NCBI RefSeq assembly: GCF_904846235.1
Contig: NZ_CAJGZN010000022.1
Coordinates: 1-33,416 of the forward strand
DNA: 33,416 nt
Reading direction: 5' to 3'
DNA from: Psychrobacter immobilis
GTDB lineage: Bacteria > Pseudomonadota > Gammaproteobacteria > Pseudomonadales > Moraxellaceae
Shown here: one piece after another, positions 25,736-33,416 of the stretch
How the letters are laid out: each line of letters begins with the position of its first letter
Numbering within the stretch: the stretch's first letter is position 1
The notes under the pieces: generated by a model
What the model was told of the DNA's origin: nothing
Databases searched by the model: none
The model's input: the letters and a program-made list of their open reading frames with translations, nothing else
Made by a program: the position numbers and the translations under genes

Positions 25736-26863
25736 ATGAAGACATTAAAGACTTTGATTGTAGCTACCATCAGCTTGCTATCGCTACCTGCTATGGCAGG
25801 TTATGGGGATGTATCCGAAGGCTGGGGCTTTGTACAAGACGACTGGCAAGTGGTCTGTGATAATACGCGCACTTGTCGAGCTGCTGGATACGCCAGTGAA
25901 GCACTCATAGATGAGCCTGCCTCAATATTGCTCACAGCATTGCCAAAAGTAGCTCTACCAAAAGCGCAAATTCAGTTTGTCTCAGAAGTGCCGCTAGATG
26001 ATCTTAAGCCTGCTGAGCTTTGGCTGAACAACAAAAACTATGGTGTATTGCAACCCAATAAAGAAGACAGTCTACTATACGACTTATCAGCCAAGCAGAC
26101 CCAAGCACTGCTTGATCATGCTCGTATCGCGACTAAGATAGAAATTAGAGCAGGCGACAACCACTGGCAGATCAGCGATAAAGGCATGTCAGCAGTATTG
26201 CTCAAACTGGACGATGTACAAGGTCGAGTAGGGACGCCGATAGCATTGGTCAGTAAGAACCACCCAAATCGTCAACGTCCTAAAGTAGCCTTGCCAAAAC
26301 CAATTATTCAAAAAGCATTTGCGTATTCAGCAAAAGACAACAAAACACTCACTCCATCAAAGCTGGCGTATTTTCAGAAAAATATTGATAACTGGGTCGA
26401 TATTAATGCCGAGCAGCTTATAGGGTCCAAGGACGCGATGGGCGACTGTGAGCTGATTAACCCAAAAACTGAAACATATCAGCGGATGTCAGAGTATGGC
26501 TCTACGATGCTTGATTGGGACTTTATACCAGTTAATGATAGCTATACATTAGCCGCTCATAGTTGCTGGCTAGGTGCTTACAATTTTAGTAACGGCTATT
26601 GGCTCATTGATAATGCAAAGCCTAGTAAACCTACGCTTATCACGACAGCAGGGAATGATTATTTTGATGGTGAGATTTCGGCCACTCATAAAGATCGAGG
26701 CATTGGTGATTGCTGGAGCCGTACTGCATGGATATGGAATGGTGAGACATTTGCTAAGAGCGAAGAGTCTAGTACGGGAATGTGCCGAGGTTTTGCTGGT
26801 GGAGCGTGGGACCTACCAACGTATGTGAGTCAGGTTATAGAGAATAATGCTAAGGCTCAATAG
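25736..26863 (+). CDS. DUF1176 family exported protein
   Basis: 375 residues with a signal peptide (about 1-21, ending AMA). The mature N-terminus carries WQVVCDNTRTCRAAGY (37-52), the characteristic DUF1176 opening with a close cysteine pair. Later cysteines (GDCELIN, HSCWLG, GDCWSRT, GMCRG) suggest disulfides in the periplasm, in line with DUF1176 proteins. Function is not established. TAAGGAAAG before ATG 25736 is a strong ribosome site. It lies 34 bp after cmoB on the same strand and may be co-transcribed. Confidence 0.88.
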   Translation: MKTLKTLIVATISLLSLPAMAGYGDVSEGWGFVQDDWQVVCDNTRTCRAAGYASEALIDEPASILLTALPKVALPKAQIQFVSEVPLDDLKPAELWLNNKNYGVLQPNKEDSLLYDLSAKQTQALLDHARIATKIEIRAGDNHWQISDKGMSAVLLKLDDVQGRVGTPIALVSKNHPNRQRPKVALPKPIIQKAFAYSAKDNKTLTPSKLAYFQKNIDNWVDINAEQLIGSKDAMGDCELINPKTETYQRMSEYGSTMLDWDFIPVNDSYTLAAHSCWLGAYNFSNGYWLIDNAKPSKPTLITTAGNDYFDGEISATHKDRGIGDCWSRTAWIWNGETFAKSEESSTGMCRGFAGGAWDLPTYVSQVIENNAKAQ

Positions 26864-26999
26864 CTTCTTTTATTTAAAAGGCCTTGATTTAAATGACTGA
26901 CACCTTATCAAGCGCAGCAGTCATAGGCTGTATATTACGTTTTTAGTTTTGCTACTTATGTCCTAAGCAATATCAAAGGATAGTGATAAAAATGGCCAA

Positions 27000-27218
27000 T
27001 TAGATTAACCATTTTTTGAAAGCGACTTCCATGACTATCTTAAGGATAAAACCAACAGAACCTGCGCCTAGGGCTAAGAATATCCAAAAAGTACCAGCGC
27101 GCCCCGCTTCAGACGTTTTAGAGATATCCCACATAATAAAAAACAAGAAAGCGATGAATATCGGCAACAAGACGTACAGTCCCCAACTGGTGACAGTACT
27201 GGCGGCAATGGCAAACAT
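27000..27218 (-). CDS. DUF2788 family small membrane protein
   Basis: 72 residues with two hydrophobic segments (about 12-29 and 43-62) separated by a polar loop ISKTSEAGRAG. The VLLPIFIAFLFFIMWDISK stretch (16-34) and the following GTFWIFLALG match DUF2788. Function unknown. TAGGA precedes ATG 27218 at slightly long spacing. It is convergent with the DUF1176 gene and divergent from argS. Confidence 0.85.
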   Translation of the reverse strand: MFAIAASTVTSWGLYVLLPIFIAFLFFIMWDISKTSEAGRAGTFWIFLALGAGSVGFILKIVMEVAFKKWLI

Positions 27219-27596
27219 GGCGTAATCCTATAATAGAGTAGTAACGCGTCTTCTATATTTTAGAAGAGCCGTACAAACCAATATTATAACGTGGAAGTAG
27301 TCAGGTATAAACGACTGCCCAGTATTGAGCAACAGTAACGCTACAATTCACGTTATGAGTTATTTATCAGTTTTGCATCATTGATATTAGTGAGCCCAAA
27401 TCCTGATAACGGTAAGATTTTAGTGCTAATTTTGGCGCAAATGGTGCAATAAAGCGCAAAGATTGTTATATTTACAGGTTACTTATCTTTTTACATTATT
27501 CTATCCCTGCAATGTCGGTCGCTATTATAATAAGCCGTTATCGATTGCTCGCATTCGCACCGTTTTTGTTGTTTATTTAATTGAGTTCAAATTCTT
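27219..27596. other. 378-bp divergent intergenic region upstream of argS
   Basis: The region separates DUF2788 (minus) from argS (plus). It shows three near-repeats GGCGCAAA, GGTGCAAT and AGCGCAAA at 27434-27460, about 140 bp before argS. TATAAT at 27523-27528 is a possible -10 without a good -35. No T-box-like leader or tRNA-like fold was recognised. Confidence 0.45.
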
Positions 27597-29426
27597 ATGT
27601 CACAAGCCCAAATTGATACGCTTGCATCCCTATTTAACGATGCAATTCAAACCCTACAAGCAGATGGTACGCTACCAAGCGATTGGCAAAACAACAGTCA
27701 AATTACCCGTACGAAAGATTTAAGTCACGGTGATTTTGCCAGTAATATCGCACTAACGGCAGCGAAAGCAGCCAAGGCCAATCCGCGTCAACTTGCTGAA
27801 AAAATTGTCAGCGCGTTGCCTGACAATCAAGATATTCGCCAAGTAGAAATCGCAGGACCAGGATTTATCAACGTATTCTTAAACTCGGAAGCTAAGTTTT
27901 CTGTATTAGACGATATCTTTACGCTGCAAGATCGCTTTGGCTTGAGTAACCAGTTTGACGGACAAAAAGTCCAAGTTGAATTCGTCTCTGCCAATCCAAC
28001 GTCAAGTCTGCACGTCGGTCACGGTCGCGGTGCTGCATTTGGCATGAGCGTTGCTAACCTGCTAGAAGCTATTGGCTATGACGTTACGCGTGAATATTAT
28101 GTCAATGACGCTGGTCGTCAAATGGACATCTTAGCCACCAGTACATATTTGCGTTATCTACAGCTAAATGGTGAAGAGATAACTTTCCCAGTTAACGCCT
28201 ATCAAGGTGACTATGTCAGTGACATCGCCCAGACGCTAAAAACACAGCATGGCGATAGCTACGTACATAGCTTTGCAGACGTTGCCAAAAATGTGCCAGA
28301 AGACGCTCAGTTTGAGATTAATGCTGATGGCGAAAAAACTATCATCTCAGGTGATAAAGAAGCGCACATTGATGGTTTGATTGCCAATAGTAAGTCTTTG
28401 CTAGGTGACAGCTACGCGTTATTTTTAAACGCAGCATTGAGCAGCATTTTGGCGGATATCAAAGACGACTTAAATGACTTTGGTGTGAGCTACGAGTGCT
28501 GGTTTAGCGAAAGATCTATCGATAGCGAGATTGAGCCTGTCCTACAGATACTAGATGACAAAGGCTACCTATACGAAAAAGATGGCAACATCTGGTTTAA
28601 GTCGACTGATTTCGGCGATGAGAAAGACCGTGTGGTACGCCGTGCCAATGGTCAATCAACGTATTTTGCTTCTGATATCGCTTATCATAAAAACAAGTTT
28701 GATCGCGGCTTTGATAAAGTCATTAACGTTTGGGGCGCAGACCACCATGGCTATGTCCCACGCGTAAAAGCCGCTCTACTAGCCCTTGGTATCGATGCCG
28801 AACGCCTTGATGTGGTGCTTGTACAGTTTGTCGCGTTATGGCGTGGTAGTGAAAAGGTACAAATGTCTTCGCGTTCTGGTCAGTTTGTGACTTTGCGTGA
28901 GCTACGTGCAGAAGTCGGTAACGATGCTGCACGATTCTACTATGTAGCGCGTAAGCCTGAAGTGCATGTTGATTTTGACTTAGAACTTGCCAAATCACAA
29001 AGCAAAGACAATCAAGTGTATTATATTCAGTATGCTCATGCGCGCGTTTGCCGTGTTTTGGAAAAACTGGCAACCTACGATTTGACCGTAGATGATGCCG
29101 TTGGTTTGGCACATCAAGATTTGCTAAGTGCGCCAAATGAAGACGAGCTGATTAAACTGTTAGCAGGATATCCAGCAACGTTACTTCGCGCAGCGACTGG
29201 TTACGAGCCACATGTCTTGACCAACTACCTAAAAGAGCTAGCGGCATTGTTCCATGGTTGGTATGACACCAATCGTATCTTGCCTATGAGCCTGACATCA
29301 GGTGAAACGCCAAGTCAGGATGAGCTAGACTTAATGCAAGCACGTTTGCGTCTGTCAAAAGCCGTTAGACAGGTATTGGCAAATGGGCTTAGTCTGCTAG
29401 GCTTGTCTGCACCGTCTAGCATGTAA
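27597..29426 (+). CDS. argS: Arginine--tRNA ligase
   Basis: Class I aminoacyl-tRNA synthetase charging tRNA-Arg, cytosolic, 609 residues. The N-terminal tRNA-binding domain includes SHGDFASNIA (43-52) and IAGPGFINVFL (85-95). The HIGH motif is SANPTSSLHVGHGRG (131-145). The KMSK-equivalent is degenerate, VQMSSRSGQFVTL, as is usual in ArgRS, and the anticodon-binding domain closes the protein. ATG 27597 has no strong ribosome site, so a nearby start cannot be excluded. A SPOR-domain gene follows at 88 bp, an arrangement also known from Pseudomonas. Confidence 0.97.
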   Translation: MSQAQIDTLASLFNDAIQTLQADGTLPSDWQNNSQITRTKDLSHGDFASNIALTAAKAAKANPRQLAEKIVSALPDNQDIRQVEIAGPGFINVFLNSEAKFSVLDDIFTLQDRFGLSNQFDGQKVQVEFVSANPTSSLHVGHGRGAAFGMSVANLLEAIGYDVTREYYVNDAGRQMDILATSTYLRYLQLNGEEITFPVNAYQGDYVSDIAQTLKTQHGDSYVHSFADVAKNVPEDAQFEINADGEKTIISGDKEAHIDGLIANSKSLLGDSYALFLNAALSSILADIKDDLNDFGVSYECWFSERSIDSEIEPVLQILDDKGYLYEKDGNIWFKSTDFGDEKDRVVRRANGQSTYFASDIAYHKNKFDRGFDKVINVWGADHHGYVPRVKAALLALGIDAERLDVVLVQFVALWRGSEKVQMSSRSGQFVTLRELRAEVGNDAARFYYVARKPEVHVDFDLELAKSQSKDNQVYYIQYAHARVCRVLEKLATYDLTVDDAVGLAHQDLLSAPNEDELIKLLAGYPATLLRAATGYEPHVLTNYLKELAALFHGWYDTNRILPMSLTSGETPSQDELDLMQARLRLSKAVRQVLANGLSLLGLSAPSSM

Positions 29427-29513
29427 TACTTTTCTAATATGTGAAATAAGTATAGACAGCTGATAGCATTAATTCGATGATGATAGTTAAATCCAGTAGG
29501 GAGAACGAGATCC

Positions 29514-30320
29514 ATGCTAGCCAAAAAACCTAAAGGCGCGACAGAAAAGCGCAAATCAAGTAGCGTATCAGGCTTATTGTGGATGTTTGTTGGGGCCGTA
29601 TTGACCCTTATGATCGGGGTGTTTATCTACCTCTCACCATTATTCAATTTCAGCCCCGCTGAAGGTAGTGCTGAGAACGATCCTGATCGCCAAGTACAGC
29701 CACGTGTGGATACTGATACCGACAATGGCGATTATGAGTTCTACGATATTTTACCTAATCAAGAGATGGCAACCATCCCTGATGAAGATATCGCTGACAT
29801 TGATAATGATCAAATAGGTGATATCGGTGCGTTTGAACCAGACGTCGTTGTGACTCAACCAGAGAGCGATACAGGCAGTACAGAAAGTACGGGTAGCTTT
29901 GGTGGTTCGGAAAATGCGACTGTCGAACCTGCTGGTAGTAATAATGCTGGGTCGAGTGAGGATATAGTTGTCGTTGAAGAAGATGCAACCTATGATGGTA
30001 CGCCGCCTGCTACTAGCAACGCTACAACCCGCAACAACAATGCAGCAGCAGGTACGGCCAGCATCCAAGCTGCCAAACCTGCGGCGACCTACATCTTGCA
30101 GATCAATAGCTTTAGTGATGCAGATGAAGCGGATCGTCGCCGTGCGCAAGTACTGATGGCGGGTGTCGATGCTCGCGTGGTCAAAAACACGACGGGTAAT
30201 GGCTTGCCAATTTATCAAGTCATCTCGCGTCCTTTGAATAACCGTCAAGCAGTGACGACGGCACAGCAGCGCCTACAGAACAACGGTATAGACTCTATTA
30301 TTGTTGAACAGCGTCGCTAG
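29514..30320 (+). CDS. SPOR-domain cell-division protein (FtsN-like)
   Basis: 268 residues, bitopic inner-membrane protein: a basic N-terminus (KKPKGATEKRK), one transmembrane helix (about 20-42), a low-complexity acidic and Ser/Asn/Ala-rich periplasmic linker (about 50-185), and a SPOR domain (about 190-268) with YILQINSFSDADEADRRR and GLPIYQVISRPL. SPOR domains bind denuded septal glycan. Layout and position after argS fit FtsN-like proteins, but the essential FtsN segment cannot be identified with confidence in the linker. AGGGAG precedes ATG 29514. A terminator follows at 30351. Confidence 0.88.
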   Translation: MLAKKPKGATEKRKSSSVSGLLWMFVGAVLTLMIGVFIYLSPLFNFSPAEGSAENDPDRQVQPRVDTDTDNGDYEFYDILPNQEMATIPDEDIADIDNDQIGDIGAFEPDVVVTQPESDTGSTESTGSFGGSENATVEPAGSNNAGSSEDIVVVEEDATYDGTPPATSNATTRNNNAAAGTASIQAAKPAATYILQINSFSDADEADRRRAQVLMAGVDARVVKNTTGNGLPIYQVISRPLNNRQAVTTAQQRLQNNGIDSIIVEQRR

Positions 30321-30350
30321 ATTCAGTCGTTTACAGTTATTGTATCTATT

Positions 30351-30379
30351 AAAAAAGCGTCGTAATGACGCTTTTTTTA
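30351..30379 (+). terminator. Intrinsic terminator of argS-SPOR operon
   Basis: AAAAAAGCGTC (30351-30361) pairs with GACGCTTTTTT (30367-30377), with a 5-nt loop and a continuing T run. Confidence 0.9.
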
Positions 30380-30445
30380 TCTCTTTATTTTATCAAAAGC
30401 TTTCTAGCTGTTTTATCCTATTAAACGTCCATTAAGAGTATGGTT

Positions 30446-31540
30446 ATGACCGTATCTAACTCAGTAACACCGCAAGCAGGCATCATTAAGGCGTTCTTTC
30501 AAAAATACTTTATCGATGCTTTTACTGGTATGGCTTTAGGGCTATTTGTCACGTTGATCGCAGGTCTAATCATCTCGCAAATCGGTGGTTGGTTAGATTT
30601 TCCAGCATTGGTCGCGGTCGGAAAGCTTGCCTCGATATTGATGGGTGCTGGTATCGGCGTAGGTATCGCTTACTATCTCAAAGCGCCAACGCTAGTGATG
30701 CTTAGCTGCCTCGTAGCAGGTATGCTTGGTGCCCATTCTGAAGCGCTAATGGCAGGAACACTCTTTACGCCGCAAGTGGGTGGACCTGCAACTTTTGTAG
30801 CACTGCCGGGTAATCCAATCGGTGCTTATCTGACCTCTGTGTTTGCTTATCGTGCTGGCACTTGGATCGCTGGTAAGACGAAGCTTGATATTTTATTGGT
30901 GCCCTTAGTGGTGTGCGGCGTCGCGCTATTAGTTTGCGCACTGCTCAATCCGCCTATCGTAGCAGGGGTCGCAGCTATCGGTCAGGGTATTCATGCCGCT
31001 ACTGAATTACAGCCACTGTTAATGGGTATCGTCATCGCTGTAGTGGTTGGTATTTTATTGACCCTACCAACGTCGAGTGCAGCTATTTGTATTGCTATTG
31101 GATTGGGTGGATTGGCGGGCGGGGCAGCAGTGGTGGGTTGTGCAGCGCATATGATTGGTTTTGCTGTTGCAAGTTTTAAAGACAATGGCGTTAGTGGCGT
31201 TATCTCTCAAGGCTTGGGTACCAGTATGCTGCAAATCCCTAATGTGCTCAGAAAACCTATCGTTCTGCTACCTGCTGTCATTGCTAGCGCTATCGTTGGG
31301 CCGATCGCGACCGTTGGTTTTGGATTAGCTTGTACCGCGACAGGTGCGGGTATGGGTACTGCTGGTTTGGTCGGTGTGTTTGGGGTTATTGAAGCGTCAA
31401 AAGAGATTATGAGCACTGGACAATTATGGACAGCGATTATTCTATTGATGTTTGTATTGCCTGCGGTGATTGCAGGGTTAGTGGCTTATATCATGCGCCG
31501 TATGGGTTGGTTAGTCGCTGGTGATATGAAGCTTCCTTAA
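30446..31540 (+). CDS. PTS EIIC-type (PF13303-like) integral membrane protein
   Basis: 364 residues with about ten hydrophobic segments, Gly- and Ala-rich, in the style of the PTS_EIIC_2 family of membrane proteins. Landmarks include AFTGMALGLFVTLIAG, GAHSEALMAG, GGPATFVALPGNPIGAY and LTLPTSSAAI with VVGCAAHMIGFAVAS. No EIIA, EIIB or HPr is fused or nearby, so sugar phosphotransfer by this protein is doubtful and it may transport or regulate something else. ATG 30446 is preferred because AGAG lies 7-8 bp upstream; ATG 30440 is too close to it. It is monocistronic and followed by a terminator. Confidence 0.82.
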   Translation: MTVSNSVTPQAGIIKAFFQKYFIDAFTGMALGLFVTLIAGLIISQIGGWLDFPALVAVGKLASILMGAGIGVGIAYYLKAPTLVMLSCLVAGMLGAHSEALMAGTLFTPQVGGPATFVALPGNPIGAYLTSVFAYRAGTWIAGKTKLDILLVPLVVCGVALLVCALLNPPIVAGVAAIGQGIHAATELQPLLMGIVIAVVVGILLTLPTSSAAICIAIGLGGLAGGAAVVGCAAHMIGFAVASFKDNGVSGVISQGLGTSMLQIPNVLRKPIVLLPAVIASAIVGPIATVGFGLACTATGAGMGTAGLVGVFGVIEASKEIMSTGQLWTAIILLMFVLPAVIAGLVAYIMRRMGWLVAGDMKLP

Positions 31541-31616
31541 TCTTTTAAGTATTGAGTTAAAATATCCTCAACAGTCTCCAAACTCAGTCTTATCCTCAAT
31601 CGATAATGGCAACTTT

Positions 31617-31651
31617 CAAAAAGCCCAGCTACGACTATAGCTGGGCTTTTT
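31617..31651. terminator. Bidirectional intrinsic terminator
   Basis: AGCCCAGCTA (31622-31631) pairs with TAGCTGGGCT (31638-31647), with a 6-nt loop, flanked by an A run on the left and a T run on the right. It serves the convergent EIIC-like and dehydrogenase genes. Confidence 0.92.
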
Positions 31652-31700
31652 ATATATAAACTCATTAATTTCTCATGATGCAAAATATGCTTAGAAAATA

Positions 31701-32687
31701 TTATTCAACCGTCTTTAGCTTCTTATGACGACATGGTTTTAGTTTGCGGGACAGTTGATGGAAGTCGTTCAGCACTTGACTATAATGTGAGGGAAATACA
31801 CGTTGGATGGCATCAATCATCTTGGCATCGTTACCAATCAGGCAGCGCTGTTGGTTGGTCGCTGCTGCCTGTAGGATAATCCAAGCCGCTTCATTGGCAT
31901 CGAATTTTAAGAATTTATTAAAACTTCTGATGGCTTTGGGCCCAGTACTCATGCCAATATCATGGATACTCTCATTACCGCGCGCGCTGTTGGCAATATT
32001 GGTTTTGATGCCGCCCGGATGGATACAAGTTGCTGATACCCCGCAGTTCTGAATGTTTAGCTCTTGGCGTAAACTCTCTGTGAAGCCGCGTACGGCAAAT
32101 TTGCTAGAGTTGTAGGCAGACTGTGATGGCTGAGCGGTCAAACCAAACAGACTTGAGATATTGATAATATGTCCATGCTCGCCAAACTGGCTCTGTTTAA
32201 CGCTATTTTTGATTAACGGTAAAAATGCCTTAGTGCCGTAAACCACACCCCAAAAATTAATGTTCATTACCCATTCAAGCTCACTAATACTACTGCCTTC
32301 GACGGTAGAGTAGAGTGCGACACCTGCATTGTTAAAGATGAAATTTACTTTGCCATGATCGCTCATCACACTATCAGCCCATGCTTCCACGGCTTTATTG
32401 TCTGACACATCGAGTATGGTCATAGTAACGTTGACATCATAATTGGCAAGTAACTGTTTGGTCGCTGCCAGCTGTTCAGGATTGATATCTGATAGTGCAA
32501 CATGACAGCCCATTTTTGCTAAATGAATGGCCAGCTCACGTCCCATACCAGATCCTGCGCCTGTGATAGCAGCGACATGGTTTCGGTAGTAGGATGCAAC
32601 GTCCGAGTCATCCAATGAAGCATGGTTAGAAGAAAACGGTAGGTTTTGGCGCAATGAAGTCGCCATAGCGGTCACATGGTTGAGCAT
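31701..32687 (-). CDS. Short-chain dehydrogenase/reductase
   Basis: NAD(P)-dependent oxidoreductase of the classical SDR family, 328 residues. It shows the cofactor motif TGAGSGMG (42-49), NNAG (119-122), the catalytic Ser in INISS (175-179), and YNSSK (192-196) with Tyr192 and Lys196; HPGGIKTNI follows. Asp67 after the second strand (ALSDIN) favours NAD over NADP. Both ends are longer than the 250-residue core: about 35 residues precede it, and the C-terminus adds a basic tail (KLKPCRHKKLK). ATG 32687 is chosen because AAAGGA lies 9 bp upstream; the ORF can be opened from a TTG at 32696. Substrate unknown. Confidence 0.92.
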   Translation of the reverse strand: MLNHVTAMATSLRQNLPFSSNHASLDDSDVASYYRNHVAAITGAGSGMGRELAIHLAKMGCHVALSDINPEQLAATKQLLANYDVNVTMTILDVSDNKAVEAWADSVMSDHGKVNFIFNNAGVALYSTVEGSSISELEWVMNINFWGVVYGTKAFLPLIKNSVKQSQFGEHGHIINISSLFGLTAQPSQSAYNSSKFAVRGFTESLRQELNIQNCGVSATCIHPGGIKTNIANSARGNESIHDIGMSTGPKAIRSFNKFLKFDANEAAWIILQAAATNQQRCLIGNDAKMIDAIQRVFPSHYSQVLNDFHQLSRKLKPCRHKKLKTVE

Positions 32688-32878
32688 AATAAACAATCCT
32701 TTGTCTTATTAATCATACGGGTTGTACAGGCTATATATGACGGTATATAGAAATAAAGTATAAAGGTTAAAACAGTCTATCTACATTAGCATGGTTTGTG
32801 CTGACGTTTACTCGCGATTGATAAACGCTGCTGTCATTTCGGAGCAGGTGTAATGAATGTCGCCAATTTTCAGTAGGC

Positions 32879-32919
32879 AAGTTATCTAGTATCAAGTTAT
32901 CTAACAGGCAAGCTATCTA
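32879..32919. repeat. Three direct repeats of CAAG(T/C)TATCTA
   Basis: Copies start at 32879, 32893 and 32909, so spacing is 14 and 16 bp. The first two are identical over 11 bases, the third has C for T. They lie about 190-230 bp upstream of the dehydrogenase start. Confidence 0.8.
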
Positions 32920-32948
32920 ACAAACAAATTGGTTAAATAATAGGCATA

Positions 32949-32986
32949 AAAAAAGCGTCTTAGCTTATTTAGCCAGACGCTTTTTA
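32949..32986 (-). terminator. Intrinsic terminator of clpX
   Basis: On the minus strand AAAAAGCGTCT (arm 32975-32985) pairs with AGACGCTTTTT (arm 32950-32960) across a 14-nt loop and runs into further Ts. It lies 43 bp past the clpX stop, in its native place. Confidence 0.88.
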
Positions 32987-33028
32987 GTAGTCCGCTAATG
33001 ATAACGGACTATTTATAACAATTATAAC

Positions 33029-33289
33029 TTAAGCAATTTTAGGCACTTTACCTTCATTGATAACGTCCGCATCAACCATTACAGTTTTAGCATTTTCCAT
33101 AGAAGGTAGCTCATACATGGTCTCAAGCAGCGCATTTTCTACGATAGAACGTAGACCACGAGCACCAGTCTTACGCTCCATTGCTTTTTTGGCGATGGCA
33201 TCTAGTGCTTCTTGAGTAAAGCTAATTTCAGCACCTTCCATATCGAACAAGTACTTGTACTGTTTTACCAGTGCGTTCTTAGGTTCGGT
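33029..33289 (-). pseudogene. clpX: ClpX 3' remnant, separated from the rest of the gene by an IS end
   Basis: The last 87 or so residues of ClpX, the AAA+ unfoldase of the ClpXP protease. Recognisable from [15 protein letters not shown] through [25 protein letters not shown], which includes the sensor-2 arginine of the small AAA+ domain, to [14 protein letters not shown]. Homology stops just before TEPKN at about 33289. The triplets beyond it belong to the IS end, so the TTG at 33301 that would open this reading frame is not the native start. About three-quarters of ClpX, including Walker A/B, pore loops and zinc-binding domain, is absent from this side of the IS. The remainder may lie beyond the window. 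Confidence 0.88.
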
Positions 33290-33416
33290 TGTAGTGGTCA
33301 ACTAATTTAGGACACCTGATAAGAGGTTTTTGTTAAAGTAGCGTTTCTCTTTTTCTAGCGGTGTTAAATAGTCATTAAAACGGTGTGGTCTCACTGACTG
33401 ATAATAGCCCCAAATA
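33290..33416 (-). mobile_element. IS3-family insertion sequence, terminal part
   Basis: The element begins at TG (33290-33291), in the TGTAGTGGTCAAC stretch, and runs off the right edge. The boundary is where ClpX homology stops. An IS3-type transposase C-terminus ends 12 bp inside this end, as is normal for the right terminus of IS3-family elements. The partner inverted repeat and target duplication are outside the window, so size and subgroup cannot be given. Confidence 0.8.
33302..33415 (-). CDS. IS3-family transposase C-terminal fragment
   Basis: The last 37 codons of an integrase-core (DDE) transposase: IWGYYQSVRPHRFNDYLTP, continuing to a Lys/Asn-rich end SGVLN and stop. The YYxxxRPHxxxxYLTPxE pattern is the usual end of IS3 orfB proteins. 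The catalytic residues lie outside the window. It points the same way as clpX. Confidence 0.85.
   Translation of the reverse strand: MWGYYQSVRPHRFNDYLTPLEKEKRYFNKNLLSGVLN

Larger units (their letters stand above)
32688..33028. other. 341-bp intergenic region with three direct repeats
   Basis: Between the dehydrogenase start and the clpX remnant. It holds the clpX terminator (32949-32986) and the CAAGTTATCTA repeats (32879-32919). The rest, 32688-32870, must contain the dehydrogenase promoter; no clear -10/-35 pair was picked out and no ORF is credible. Confidence 0.5.

Noticed and set aside
29751..30248. 165-codon open frame antisense to the SPOR gene
   Set aside because: It is the complement of a low-complexity linker, lacks a ribosome site and shows no protein-like pattern.
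32879..32919. Possible CRISPR or minimal array
   Set aside because: The repeat is only 11 bp with 3-5 bp between copies, and no cas genes are present.
33029..33301. Stand-alone small ClpX-like protein starting at TTG 33301
   Set aside because: The first four codons derive from the IS end, there is no ribosome site, and the rest is the exact C-terminus of ClpX; a remnant explains it better.

Overview
The window looks like a chromosomal segment of a gammaproteobacterium of the Moraxellaceae, most likely Psychrobacter or a close relative. The basis is moderate-to-low G+C, the style of the housekeeping proteins (ArgRS, MurI, CmoA/CmoB, ClpX, ETF-ubiquinone oxidoreductase), and transporter and DUF families (DUF4212/VC_2705 symporter, DUF1285, DUF1176, DUF1499, DUF2788) that are common there. 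The genus is inference from protein style; no 16S sequence is present.

Layout. 1-165: a 5S rRNA gene and its terminator, the end of an rRNA operon. 302-649: a small acidic unknown protein. 1030-3920: a three-gene TRAP transporter (dctP lipoprotein, dctQ, dctM). 4155-5853: a cytosolic 5'-nucleotidase-like protein and a rhomboid protease. 5917-8760 (minus): an unknown membrane protein, then a two-gene sodium/solute symporter (DUF4212 small subunit plus VC_2705-type large subunit). 8761-9512: a long non-coding stretch. 9513-11009: an AGCS alanine/glycine symporter, convergent with ETF-QO (11146-12930, minus) through a shared bidirectional terminator. 13335-17014: a DUF1285 protein with an internal 15-bp repeat, glutamate racemase murI, a DUF4062-like protein and a small charged protein. 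17132-18592 (minus): an MltB-type lytic transglycosylase. 18926-20641: a solitary DUF262/DUF1524 (GmrSD-like) nuclease, the clearest defence candidate. 20739-22898 (minus): a DUF1499 protein, thiopurine methyltransferase and MsrA. 23159-25701: cmoA and cmoB, which make and use carboxy-SAM for tRNA U34 modification, separated by an AT-rich foreign-looking gene (23988-24551). 25736-27218: a DUF1176 protein and a DUF2788 protein. 27597-30320: argS and a SPOR-domain (FtsN-like) protein. 30446-31540: an orphan PTS EIIC-type membrane protein. 31701-32687 (minus): a short-chain dehydrogenase. 33029-33416 (minus): the 3' end of clpX, cut off by the terminus of an IS3-family insertion sequence that runs out of the window.

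Most of the segment is core chromosome: amino-acid and organic-acid uptake, electron transfer, cell-wall synthesis and turnover, translation. The accessory signals are the DUF262/DUF1524 gene, the gene inside the cmoA-cmoB pair, the DUF4062-like protein, and the IS3-family end inside clpX. No CRISPR array, tRNA, prophage or complete multi-gene defence island was seen.
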